Shown here one piece after another: positions 1 through 13,600 of a stretch of DNA of 31,475 nt (positions are counted from its first letter, which is position 1; the number at the start of each line of letters is the position of its first letter). The notes beneath the pieces were generated by a model. The model was not told where the DNA came from and made no database searches. It saw only the letters and a program-made list of their open reading frames with translations. The position numbers were made by a program, and so were the translations under genes. The DNA is from Saccoglossus kowalevskii (lineage: Eukaryota; Hemichordata; Enteropneusta; Harrimaniidae), in assembly GCF_000003605.2 (NCBI RefSeq), contig NW_003123406.1:535392-566866 (forward strand), read 5' to 3'.

Positions 1-90
1 ACCACAGCTTACTATGATGTGTATTTGTAATGTCAAATTATTTATTCATTAATCTGTTCATTCATCTTTTCTTTTTCATTTAATTATTTG

Positions 91-246
91 TTCCTTCCTT
101 CCTTCCTTCCTTCCTTCCTTCCTTCCTTCCTTCCTTCCTTCCTTCCTTCATTCGTTTGTTCGTTCGTTCGTTCGTTCGTTCGTTCATTCTTTCTTTCTTT
201 CTTTCTTTCATTCATTCATTCATTCATTCATTCATTCATTCATTCA
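91..246. repeat. Compound tetranucleotide microsatellite
   Basis: Four tetranucleotide arrays follow each other without a gap: TTCC (about 91-148), GTTC (about 158-184), TTTC (about 187-208) and ATTC (about 209-246). Neighbouring motifs differ by a single base, as if one array had been mutated and re-expanded in blocks. It is translatable as Ser/Phe/Leu-rich peptide on the + strand, but this is a by-product of the repeat. Confidence 0.97.
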
Positions 247-1564
247 TCAATCTCTAATTGTTTTTACACACAGCTATTTTTGACATAAGAGGGCAGTAAC
301 AACATGTTATCATGGTATGTTGTCTGTCGTCACCAGAGGTATTGTAGCGTGTATGTTTTTGTTTAACATTATTTTGTTTTTAAAGTTTCCTAGGACCATA
401 AATTATTGACTTTATTTCAATTAAACTGTTTTTGTAGTTCTAATTGTATTTCGCTTTCTTTGTTTTAATTTGATTCTTGTTATTTCTGAACATAAATATA
501 ATGTGTTGACGTTCAAAAAATGTCATGAGACTACAATTGTGACTGTTACTGTTGTTGCCATGGAAGACCACTCAGCAAAATGAACCGCAACTCAGTAAAG
601 CCTGAATAAACCATCAACAAATTGATGTCGTCATGCCAACTAAGATAAAAACAAAACAATGTTTTCTTTTGATTTAATATCTGATAATTTTAAATATTTT
701 ATTTTCATTCCATCTTATGTACATCATTTCCCAAGTGGTTTCTTCTCGCTCAAATATTTTCAGAAATGCCCCTCTACAAGTAAACAACTTGTCTATCTGT
801 TCTGTTTCGAAGTCAACATGTTTCTATTCCTATTCACCTTATGCCAATTGGCAAATTATAGCCATGACCTCTGAGCCACATCTTTCAATTCATTCTTGGC
901 CACCAACCCCGAAAAATAATTGGTTCATCCCTTTGTTTGTTTTACATAATGGGTATTGCACCTAGAATGCATTCATACCAAAAATAGTCAATTCTGTTTT
1001 CGAAAAAAAAAAGTGCCCTTCCCTTAATGGTATAAAGGTGACGCCATCCGTCGTAATTGAACAATTTCTGTGAAGAATATAGAGCCTGGGAGGGAAAGTA
1101 TTTGTTTAATTAACCACAACCTATGAGGGTTGTTTATTTAAAAGAAAAAAAAACGGAACTTTGCCACGCTACACCTGTGCATATTTTCCCACTGTACTTT
1201 GGTAACATGGTAAGCATGGGGCATTCCTTGGTATCTGGTTACAATCATTGTGAACAACAATCCCAAGTCAGATCATTCCATTTTAAATGTTGAACGTAAT
1301 TTTAAAAGAAAAATTATTTTCAGCTTAATTATGTTATACAGTGACATTTATTGAAAAATTCTGCTTATTAAATCTAGTAATGCATGACAAATTTTTATGT
1401 AATTGTTAATAACCGCACTTATGTTTCTTAGTAAACATGACCCTCACAGGTAAGACCCATCACCCCTTCAATTAGTGGGACATCCCATCCTATGATGCAA
1501 TTTCTAGCCGGTACATATATATATATATATATAAGGTAACTGTGATTGTTGACTATTTTAACAG
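247..1564. other. AT-rich stretch upstream of the first recognised exon
   Basis: No convincing coding exon was found here. Short open frames near 659-965 have no coding character or sensible splice borders. This is either upstream intron or 5' flank of the VPS9-like gene. An ATG at 580 (reading MNRNS) followed by a GTAAAG donor at 595 would join in phase to the exon at 1565, but five codons are too little evidence to call it. Confidence 0.5.
1514..1533. repeat. (TA)n microsatellite
   Basis: Pure TA dinucleotide run of about 20 bases, about 30 bases before the splice acceptor of the first recognised exon. Confidence 0.9.
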
Positions 1565-1678
1565 ATACACTCAATTCATCAACTGGATCATGAGCTCAAC
1601 AAGAAAACTGGCGAGATGACGAAAATCAAAGAATTTCTGCTCCAAAAAGCAAGGGAATTAGCAGCTTTTCTGCAAGGG
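1565..1678 (+). CDS. VPS9-like gene, first recognised exon
   Basis: Phase-0 exon of 38 codons between TTTTAACAG and GGTAAGT. Only this frame is open. It reads ...LDHELNKKTGEMTKIKEFLL..., a charged heptad-like helix, residues 1-38 of the recovered protein. There is no start codon context, so it is internal or the gene begins further left. Confidence 0.75.
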
Positions 1679-4600
1679 GTAAGTCAAACGTTTCATCTCA
1701 GCTTTCAAAGTCAGCGACAGTTAAAGTTTAAATTTTCGCGGTTAAAGTTTAAATTTTCACTCTCTTGTTAAACTTGTTCACATATAACTCTGTATTTTTA
1801 TTGAATTTTTATTTGAATTATCTGTACTTTGAATTAATTCCTAAACTAGACTTTTTACTGACTGGTGTCCAGATTTGGTTACTAATTGTTGTGAGTGCAA
1901 GTGTGACTCAACTCGACAGTTTTTCTTCTACTGGAAATTAAAAATAAATATGATGCATTTTATTTATTTGTTTATAATAGCATCCAATTTCTTTCTTTCT
2001 ACCGATAGTCATAATTACAACTGGTGAACATTAAAAAATATATATTTTGGGTCAGTGGTAATTTTTATTTTTTTTTTAAAATTCTTTTTTTTAAATTCTT
2101 TGAGCTCAACTTTCGTCACCTTTAACAAACTGAAACTGCATAATTGTTTTAGTATTTTCTCAAAAGTTTTGGTTTCGACTATAGCTAAAGAAGAAATCAT
2201 GACTATCTGATTCAAAAATAACAAGAAATTATGGAAATATTTTTTTAAATTTTCAAAATGTGGCACCAAATGTGGTTAAAAAATATGGTAATTTTTTTCT
2301 GCTAAATAAATTAGTGACTACTCATACAAAATTCAATTAATTTTCAGAAGATGACAAGCTGACTGAAAACTCAACAGAAATTTAAAAATTTAGCACATGA
2401 AAGGAAAGCAATCGCATAATTAAAATATGACTAGGAAACCAGACAAGCTCACCACTGGACCAAACGCACAGCTTTCAAAACAACTTGGTCCAGACTCTTT
2501 TTGTTTTTTTCACATCACTTTTCACTTGGTTTGAAATAGACAACCCATAACTTCCTTAATTATTAAATTACAACAAAACTATTATATTATGATTATTGTC
2601 ATAGTTATGGAATATTTTCTTGTCAAAATGAAAAATAGATCTCATTGTTTTTCTTGAAAACCCTCTGGGTTTAAATATATAACCAATATTTTGTGATTTT
2701 TTTTGGAATATATTGCTGACAATTGAAGTGGAACAGTAAAAATCACAAGGTGTAAAGACAGATTTGTTTTTTGTCAATTTCTGTTTTCTTGCTGCCTTTT
2801 TACTATTCTAAGAATTTGTCAATTGTATTATGGGAGAAATGGAGAATTCTTCTTCCGTGTTTCAGGTATTTCAATTATAAAAGTATTGGTAACCCAATTT
2901 TAACCTTACAGAAGTCTTTGGGATTTTTCTCACTCAATGAATGGGTGTTCGTGGTATGTGATCTCTGAAAGGGATTTGCCTTTGTCTAAGCCTATGCTGG
3001 CTGTAACATGTGCTACTCGGCATACGGAATGTCTACTCCACTTTCACAAAACAAACAACTCCTTTGTTATGCAAATATACTTACTGTATGTCTGAGACCA
3101 CTGTCATGAATTTAGGGTTAAGCCATTATGTTTTATTGGAGGGTGGGTATGTCATGATTATATTTGTATGTGTGCGTAATACTAGGCGTAGACCCTACCC
3201 CCATTGTTACAAATTACATTGTCATTCTATAATAATTTCGATTCTGCTTGTTAACTCATCTCCATCTTCCCACGTCTGCTAAAATTTAGACCCTTTAGGT
3301 GCATAGAAAAATGTCATTCTGTGTATACATATGAAGTAATCTAGACCCTCTAGGAGTACAGTAAAAGTCTTTGTAATTACCATATTATATTACTGTGCAT
3401 TTTCATTATACCTGTCAATTTAATGTACCGGTATATTGATTTCACTACAGGTAGGGCAGATTTTTTATATATTTATTTATTTTATATTCAACTTTTTTTT
3501 TTTTATTTGAAATATACAGTATAATCACATTAAAATCCAGCCATTAGAAACAGTTTTACACATTTCACAAATAAAAAAAAACTGAATATTTTTTTTTTTG
3601 AATTTGTTTGAGGAGTTTTGATCTAAACCTATGTAGCTAAAATAAAATCCTGAATGTCTGATTCAAAATTAACAAGAAATTATAAAAATAGTCATAAAAA
3701 TGTGGCACAAACATTTTGACAGGAAGCATTATGATAAGTAGAAAAAATGAAAAAAATTGTTATTATTTCAGTATTCAATTTAATTTGAATTTGAACTGCT
3801 TCAATTTTGTGACTTTAGGAAATACCAAGAAAATTTAATAGCAGTTAAAATTTGATCATTGATACAATTTAAATTGGCAAACCGTCCACAATTAACCACA
3901 TCAAAAATGTTCTGAGTGGGAACATTACACAATTTCAATATGTCAGTAACAGGTGTAAAATGAAGGACAAAGCTTGAAAACAACTCAAAGCTTTATTCGA
4001 AAGAGTTTTGTTGCTGTTACAGCAATAAAGAAGTACAATAAATGTTTATACTTTTTGTGACGTACTGTGGAATACTTTATTTTTGGTTGGAATTTATTTT
4101 CGCTGCTTCAGTGAAAAAAACATCCAGTGAATATACTGTTTTTCCTATATTTCACATGCAACTCATCAAAAATCAGCGAAAATAAATTCCGTATAAAACA
4201 CCCGAAAGACCTTTTCAGCAAAAATTAATTCCAGCTAAAATAAAGTATTTTACAGTGTACAGACAAGTTCAATTTTCACATTTATGCTACTGAACATTTC
4301 CCAGCTTCCATGCGATTACATAAAAAGAAACAATGGTGCAAGGTCCTTTTTAATTAAAATCACCCACCAGCTTTGACAGGTAATTGCTATGCATCTAAAG
4401 AGTTGAAGGCTAGAGGATGTAGGGGTGCTGGCAATAGCATGAAAATAAACAGTCCGTCTACCGCTTGAATTAAAGGATTGAATTCACATGATTTTGGGGG
4501 ATATATGTTGTATGGGACAAACTCCATGTTGATAGGTACAGTAAAATACTTTTATTTTTAGCCAGAATTAATTTTCGCTGAAAATAATATTTGGTATTAA

Positions 4601-7600
4601 ATTTATTTTCACTGATTGAAATTTGAAATATTCTCTGGATTTTATTTTCACTGAATCATCTTCAGCGAAAATAAGTTCCAAGTGAAAATAAAGTATTTTA
4701 CAGTAATTTATAGAAGGTTTATCACAGCATAATGGTTACTAGAATCTGTTGTTTGTTTATCGCCTTTGTTGTCATAGACACTCATGACAATCAATAACAA
4801 ATATATGTGAGGTATTGTCACTCGTTCTAAGGAAGGATATAATAGGAAATAAGATGGTGTCGAACAATTTGAGTATTAGTGTAGGGGGAAATTGTTTAGT
4901 ATATATTGTGTCTAAGGATATGTGTGTTAATATTGGGGGAAACAAAAAGCGTTAATTTTAATAAAAATATTCTGTGTGATCGTGTTTGTGCTTTGGCAGT
5001 GTTTGTGGAATAGTCCCATGAAAATAATTAAACTTGTACACTGTAGCCTGGTTATAACGAACTCTTTGGGGGACATACAATTAGTTTGTTATAGTGAAAT
5101 GTTCACTATATTGAAGCACATAATACATTGGGTTTGTTGTAAGCGGGAGACATTATATCAGGAAATTCATTATAAAGGTGTTCATTATATTGAGGTTACA
5201 GTGTAATTTAAAACTGTAGGCAGTCTTGTACATGAACAGTGTTAACAAATCATTTCTGGAACTTAAATCACGAGAAACCTGTCCGTTTAGCACAAATGGT
5301 TGAGAATTTTGGTTTTTGGTAGGATAATCTACTCTCATATTTTTAATGCACATTTATGAGTTATTTTTTTTATGAATTTTTTTAAAAACTTTCAATAATA
5401 ACTTTCCATTGGCATTGGTTTAAAATTTTGGTCACCAATGTTAATAAGGGGGAGTCGTCACCTGCCATGCGTCAGATGGCCATAGCATGTCATCGTTTAC
5501 AAACAAGCATCTACCCATGAGCATTTGCGTTATTAGCATGTGTTGTTATCCTCATTTAGGACTAAATTCCTGTGCGTGCGCAGGTGACGACACTCCCGCT
5601 TTAAGTTCAACCCTGATATACTATGTAGTGCACCCGATGGAAGTCACTGACCCATCTCATTATAACCTCATTCCCACAAGTATGCCCCCTGCCTAGGTAC
5701 TTGTTTACCATCTTCAGTCATTGTTGGAAGGATCACCCTGTTTACTTCTGTTAGACTACAGCGTACAATACGTGACATCTCTTAAAATGTTTGTTCGTTC
5801 ATGCATATAAGATATTATATTTTTCTCTTTTTTTTCTTGACTCTCTACAGCTGCTTTCAATGGATGTTTTGTTAACAGGTGACAATTACTTTGTTAATAT
5901 ACTGTTATCCAGTGACATTCGATTTCTGACTTTGTTTTTCCATTGTCATTTTGCTGTTTTCTTCTATGTGGTGTTTTTCGTGTTTCTTATATAAACAGTG
6001 CCTCTGACGTGTGCAACTGACTGTAACTGACAATATTTATGCTGGTCATTCGTTGACAAAGTCATGCAGTCCCATGAGTGAAAACAAGAAACTTAAAATT
6101 ATGTTACTGAACATGAAACATCGAAAACAAAAAGCTGTATCTGTATTCATTGCAAAACGTATCTGCGCTTGGTCGAATGTTGATGCTATTCTTTATTCGA
6201 GATAAACTACGTCACCAAGATTGACTCGTTTAGGATTATTGATGAATATTTTCCTTTGTTTACATCAAACGCAGAAGCGTTATCAGCGTGTGATGGAAAT
6301 AGAATCTTGTTACTAAGCGTTTACACACCACAAAATTGTTCTTCGTTGCCATTTCAGGCTGTTACCTTTTATTAAATTTTTATTATGAGAATACTGCAAA
6401 GATTGTGCTCAGGTAGTATGGGGTTGCAAAGACCTCTGCTACCTGTCAGCTGATGTACTGTCTTTGTACATGTTCTTTCACTTGTGCATTCGGCAGATTG
6501 AAGAAAATATTAAAAACCTTCAAAGATACTGTTTTCAGACTAATATTGTATAAATCTATTTATTCATTGCCTCAAACCATAATCTAATTTTTCTGTATGA
6601 TTATAATGCAAAGATAACCTTTTGCATAAATACCTCTATAATTTTATTTTTTATATTTTTTTTCACAAAATCTGATAAAGACTTGTAGTAAATAGGTAGT
6701 AATGTCCATTTGATACAAAATTAACAAAATAAATTACAGAAAATTACTGAAAAATTCAGAAAATATTACATCAAAGTTTTGGCTTGAAAAACTATAGCAT
6801 TCAATGAGTTAAAATTTACACTTAAGAGCTGTATACATAAAACTAATAAACTAGAGAGTTTATATACATAAAACTGATAAGCTAGGAAGATAATATACAT
6901 AAAACTGATAAGCTAGGGAGATAATATACATAAAACTGATAAGCTAGGGAGTTAATATACATAAAACTGATAAACTAGGAAGTTAATATACATAAAACTA
7001 GGGAGTATATATATCAAAATTTTAACTAGGGAGTTCATATATAAAACTTACAAACTAGAAAGTAAAACATAAACTAGGGAGTTATAAACTAGCCCACCAC
7101 ATTGTGTATCCAAGCAACAGGTAAACTGTCTGTATACATAACATTTACCAGGTAGTGTGTACATTTCCAATAGATAAGTTTGGCTGCTGAGTTTCTTTTA
7201 CTTAGTTAAAAGAAAGCTCCTTCTTTATAACAAGTCAATCTCATTACAGAAAACCAGATAGTTGGCTCCCAGCCACTCTAATTTCTTTTTAAACTATTCA
7301 TTACCGTGTATCAGTCATAGCTTTTTACTACCATGTGAATAACAGTACCATACCTACATGTAAGAGTAATGGGCCATAAAAGTGTAGGCAAACAAATGAG
7401 AATTACCACCCTAAGTAATCAGTTTGAAATATTATGAGTCATGTTGGTGGAATTCTGTTAAATATATGTATTTATATACACCTACCAAAACTTTATCCTG
7501 TGTGTACCGGATGCCTGCTTAAACTGTACCACTGTGTAATGTGTCTTGTCTTTCTTGTCAACCAACTTTATTGTAGATGTATTCGGTTATCACAAACAGG

Positions 7601-10600
7601 CATTCAAAACGCAATCTCTTCGTTCAACATTTGCCTTTCCCCTTGCATGCATGATATCAATGTAACAAACTATAAATAAAAACAAAAAAGTGTGATTTTT
7701 GCTAATAGTAATTGAAATCATTTTCAACTCCCACCTCCTGTCTTCCCTAAATAAATACATGGATTTGCTGTGTACATGTTTTAACAGTGTCCATAGCTGC
7801 CCTACCCTCTATGTCTTAGCTTTAATGTAATGAATTACCCTACTGGAGAAGAGGAAAATACAGATAAAATTGTTGATCAACTTTTAGACTTACTATCAAA
7901 CTATATGGCATGTTTATATCAACTCATCAAAATACAGAACAATGCATTATTAGTTTTTATGGTGCATGTTTATCTTCACCAACTTATGGATAAGCTCCTG
8001 TTGTAGACCCCACATGAAGACCCACACTGTGAATTTCAGATATGATAGTATTCCAATTTCTATTTTTTTTCCCAACAGAGGGATGAAATAGTACATAAAA
8101 GCAATCGAGAGTTTTTAAAAGCATTATTGAGTTTTTTACCAACAATTGAAGAAGAAAAACGGAGTGAGGTTAGTGTTTAACAAAATCTGTTATATATGAA
8201 ATTTGAATACTGAACCCAACTTAATACATATTGATTGGTTAAGATTTGATGAATATGCAAATTATATTATTATTATTTTTTAAATTTGCATGCTAAATCC
8301 AAGATGCTACACCTTGATTGGTTGATTTGGTGAATATGCAAATTATATTTAATTTTCTTTAACCTTTTCACCACCAGTTCCTTCTTTTCATCACAAATTC
8401 ATAAAATAGTTCCTTTTATAGTCTGCACTTTTCTTCAGAAGATTGGGACTAAAATAGCAAAATTTGTTGAGTAAGAACTAAAAGTGACTAATTTTGTCTG
8501 TTGGCTCCAAAATTAGGATTCATTTCCAGAAATATTGAAGAATATAAGAAAAAAGTGCAGACAAATTTAGGCGGGAAAGTCTGGTGGTGAAAGGGTCAAA
8601 ATTTGCATGATATTTTTCTCACAACTTTGCATACTGATTGGTTGACAGTGCAAAGCTTTGAAACAATTTTATAGTAGTTGTCTGCATACCTTACACCTGT
8701 ATCTGGTTACAATAAAAAAACAAACCTATAACAACAAATTTGTTTTTTTCTACTTTATCCATAGTTGAATAGTTGCCAAGAAAGAGTACAGAATGCTAAG
8801 CTGGAAGTATCCAACTGTAGTGAGGAGGCCACAGTGCAATTAGATTGGTGAGAAGAAAACATTAATTATTACATATATCCTCAACGAACTGAATCAACTT
8901 TTCCAAAATAATCCTGATAATAGTTTGCACTTTCCTTCAGAAGATTGCGACAAAAATGGCTACATTTTTTGAGTAAAAACTGAAAAATTAACACAAATTT
9001 TATCTGTTGGCTCCAAAATTAGGTTTCCTAAAATATTAAAGAATATAAGAAAAAAAGTGCAGACATTTTTGAGCAAAGAAGTCTGGTGGTGAAAAGGTTA
9101 ACCAGAAGGACATCTTTATCTTCGATAATCCAAAATTTATACGATATTTTAGAAATATGTAAATAAGAATGTTAATGGCCATGTCATGTTCAGTATGGGT
9201 CCCATGCAACATGTTGAATACTGGTAATGGTAGCTATGTATTTCTTGTCTCACATTTTTCGTCTTCTTTTCTATAATGTTTTCTGTAAACATTTCAAAGT
9301 TCATGATTTGATGATTTAATGATGTTCATAATGACAAAATTTTGAAAAGAACCCAGTCAAATATTCAGAATTTTAATGAAATTCATGAAATTATTAAAGC
9401 AGTCTACAGTGGCCTATGAAAACACATGTGCCTATTTACATGCAACACTTAAAAAAGTTACTGTAGAATACTTTATTTTCGCTTGGAATTTATTTTCGCT
9501 ATTTTCGCTGAAGGGATGATTCCGTGAAAATAAAATCCAGCGAATATACTTTTTTTCCTATATTTCACATTAAACTCATCAAAAATCAGTGAAAATAAAT
9601 TCCATACAAAACGCCCAAAAAGCCTTTTCAGTGAAAATTAATTCTAGCGGGAATAAAGTATTCCACAGTACTATAAAATATGTGTCATAATCATGTGAGT
9701 TTAAAATCACATAAAATAAATATGTATGTACTGCAACAGTTAAATTGGCAGGACATATTTTTTGTGGAAATTTTATTTAATGTGTTTTAATTTGTATTTT
9801 GTTCAGTGCTCGGCACGATAGAGACATGACTCATCATCATTTGGAAGAAATTCTGTCATTACGGGAAAACATTAATAATTTGATACTGTTTGATATTGAC
9901 GAGTGGTATGAGGTAAGACCCTTGTTTTTTAATTGTTTTCGAGTTCACGAATGTCCTGATTCTTAGCTAGTTTTTCGGTTGCAAGTTACTGAGCATGTGC
10001 AGTGTTGATTCAGTGATAAAAAGACGAATTGATTCCTTTAACCACTGTTCATAAGATCATTTGCTGCAATTTTTTTTTTTTACAAATGTTAGATAACCTC
10101 AGATCAGGCTTTGAATGTTGATATAGATATCAAGATTACATTTTATTTTGTTTCATCAGTTTATATGACTAAAATTATATTTCTCTTAGTTTTGAACATT
10201 TAGTAAACTTTTAAAAATCAACCTGTACAAAGCAATACAACATTTTGGGTTCAAATCTGGAGTCACAACACATCTGCATAAAACTCCATATTCTACACAT
10301 TGCCTCCGCGGTTAGGCAATATGAATGAGAAAAAATGGAGTCACCAGGCAATGTGTTAACTGGAAGTATAGCAACTGCCATTTGCATGCATGGTAACCTA
10401 GCAACTAGAAGACCTGAAACTTGATCGCATTGCGTAGAAAATCAATTCTTCGGCTTGACAAATATGTTCTGTAATGTAAAACAGTCAAATTTTGTCAGTA
10501 TAGCACCACATCCCAAAAGAACCAGGATGTTTGACCTGTGACCCTTAGGGTTTATGCAGCTGAACCAATTACTTTATTTCTTCACAGCTCAAGAGTTCCG

Positions 10601-13600
10601 AAGAAGAATTCGTCCATAATACTGACAGGATAGAAGAGTTAAAAACTGAGGCTATGCACATTATGGACAAAAAGAAACGAGCCATTAGTGTTAGGGAGGC
10701 GCTAAACCATGCCATCCAGGATTTGAAGCTTGGCAAGGAGACAACTGGGGTTGATATAAGCCTACTGAGTGGAGAAAGTGCTACCGATGGTGAGTAGCTA
10801 AAAATGCAAAGAACGTATAATTATTTAACATTTCATGCATGTAGCAAATGTATATATTTTTGAAAAGAAATGTTAACATTTTCATAATTAACGCTAAATT
10901 CAAACAATTATTTCAGTATATTAAAGTGGAAGGGTCGTCACCTGCGCACGCGCAGGAATTGAGTCTCAAGCGACGATAACAACACACGCTAAAAACGCAA
11001 ATGCTCATGGGTAGATGCTTGTTTGTAAACAACGACACGCTATGGCCATCTGACGCATGCGCAGGTAACGACTCACTCGCTTTAAATATCATTTGCATAT
11101 TATGCGGTATAAATTAGACATCAGACAGGATGAGTTATTTTGATATTTTACAATATTTAATTTGACCCTACCAGGTTTTCACTAAAAATTTCATTTATTA
11201 TATCTTGAATCATAAAATAATGACTTATTTCGACCATAACGATAGACACACCTCCATTATTTCATAGGTGCATAATCCAGATAGTAAATGAAACAGAATT
11301 TTGAGGTTCTCTATAGTGTACTAAAAACACACCCATTTCAAAATTAAACAAAGCAAAGGACTTTGACCTGACTTTATCCAGCCTTCAACACGAGGGAAGA
11401 CCTTGCAACTCTAAAGAAAGTTAACCTAATTGTTATATAATTGTTTGAGTTGAACACTAGAAGTTTATATTGAGTGGATACCATTGTATATGGAATCAAA
11501 GCTAATTGACCACATCCATCAGTCAAAGTACGCTATTGATCTCCCTTTGTGCAGTCCCAGAAAGTGACATTAACATGTGTGAAATAGGTATACCTCTCAC
11601 CTAGATAACTTTACATTTTTTCGCCAGTTCTCAAAAGGGGCAGTTGGCCGACTATGTGGCAGTCCCTGTCTGAGAGGATAACAATGGTGAGTATATTTGT
11701 TTTATTTTTCAGCACAGTGAGCTCATCTTTGAGGCATTCTCGCTGTTAAAATATTATAGAGCTTTTGAGCTGTGTTCAGTATCGTTCATTTCAGTACTAG
11801 ACTACGACCTGTAGTACTGGTATATAATATACAGGTAAATCATACAATATAAAATTGGTCAGAAACATGAAGGTTGAAGGCATTGCTCAGAGCAATTAAC
11901 ATACATATTTGAAAAGTAATGACATTTTAGTGAAAAAATCTGAATAACAAAAACGTCAATTGCCTTGTAAATTAAGTATTTTTAGCTTGGAAATACTTAT
12001 TCTTGAAGTTTGTTTTTCTAACACTGGCCCACAATATACAGAATGTGGAAATAGCATCGATGTCTCATTTGCCAGCTATCAGCTATTACTTTTACTGGTA
12101 CATCTTCAGGTCAAAATTTAAATAAACTCCATCATTTTTGGGGTCTTAGAATACCAATAACTCCAGTTTTCAACAACCTTAAGTATACAGTAATTAACAC
12201 AGCTACATTCTTCTTTGATTTCAAAAAGAGTATTTTATTATATTTTCAAAATTTATTATTTTCATTTGTAGTTAGTGAACTCAAAGAGCCACCCTATTGG
12301 AAGGATGCACCATGATTTCTGTAATCATGTTAATAAATACTGTAGAAATGCAATGGAAGAAGATCTCATCTCAAATAATTCCTCACTAGATATCTCCACA
12401 GTATTACAGGTTAGTTTACTGTATTACCTTTTACCATGTGACAATAAATATTGTAATGAGGCTTGGAAGCTGATTTAGTAAAGCTTTATGATGAAACAGG
12501 TGTTTCAGCAATGTTCTGGTTTACCCGGCAAGTTTACATTTGTAGATTCACAATCATTTCATGCCATCCCTCATTTATCAAGTTTGACTTATTTTCATCA
12601 GTCAGTCAATCAGAATTCTTTATTGATTACAGTCATTGCCATGAAATCATTTTTGTCAAAAATTATGACGATTCAATTATTGACAAATTTGATTTTTGGA
12701 GTTCTTCTGTCAAAATTTTGGTGGAAAATTTGTGTACAGTTGAATTTTTTTTCTTTTTTTTAAAAATTGTTGACCATTTTTTTTTCAAATATGAACAATG
12801 AAAGAGATTAAAGTGTTCATGGGGTTGGGTAATTTGGTTCATTTGGAATTTTGAAAAAAAAAAGGGAGGTGTTGGCAAAAACACAAATTGACAGTCATTT
12901 CTTTTTGTGACAGTTACAGCAGTCTAACAACTGGAGCACATCATCAAACCATACAGAGAATGTAAATGGAAGGAAAACGACCCTGACAGATGACGATTTT
13001 GTAGAATTAGACTTTCCTCTCATGAACCCATATAAGGACAAAGTGAACCAAATCACGGCAGAAATCAAGAAACACTTTACTAAGGTAGATATAACAGTGG
13101 ATGTGAGTTCATCCTGTATGTATGTGATAGACCTTGTAATGAAGTTATCATTCAATATCACATGTTTATAAGCGCAGGTTGATGTGAGTGAAGTCATGAG
13201 CAAAAGTGTAGTGATGAGATGCCTAAGTTGCAGTCAATCTTACAAAACAGAAAGACAGTGGAATAATTTGTGTTTCACCATTGATTTTTTGCATATTACA
13301 ACTACATGTATTGCTAAAAAGGGAGAGAAATAGCAAGAAATGAACACTTCCTTGAAGTTCAGCGAGACTTAAAAATATTCTCACAAATATATCTATTGAT
13401 AAACATTCATTCACACTGTTTAATGATAATTCAAATTGTTATCACTTCTTGAATATTTTTCACAAATTTGTTTCATTTAATAGTGAGAATCAAAATTTTC
13501 ATCAATGTATTTGTGTGTATTCAAAGTCTTGCCAATAAATTGCTAAAAAATTGGATTCTCACTATTGAATTGTGGGAGTATAACAATTCTCACTGATATT

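Larger units (their letters stand above)
1679..8078 (+). other. 6.4-kb intron filled with repeats
   Basis: Bounded by GTAAGT and CCCAACAG. It holds a dispersed AT-rich repeat pair (about 2164-2290 and 3615-3740), two copies of a TA-flanked MITE, a 169-bp palindromic MITE, a 164-bp TTAA-flanked MITE and a 31-bp minisatellite. No further exon was recognised, but a phase-0 exon could be missed. Confidence 0.7.

Noticed and set aside
88-288. A 66-codon open frame over the left-edge microsatellite
   Set aside because: It is entirely a translation of tetranucleotide repeats (FLPS, FVRS, FIHS), which keep frame open without coding meaning.
10245-10270. GGGTTCAAATC resembling a tRNA T-loop (box B)
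   Set aside because: No acceptor stem, D-arm or anticodon arm could be folded around it. A similar GGTCAAATCC at 24683 failed the same test.
12463-12801. A 112-codon + strand open frame between exons 7 and 8
   Set aside because: It is Phe/Ile-rich read-through of AT-rich intron with poly-T runs. The exons on either side join in phase without it.
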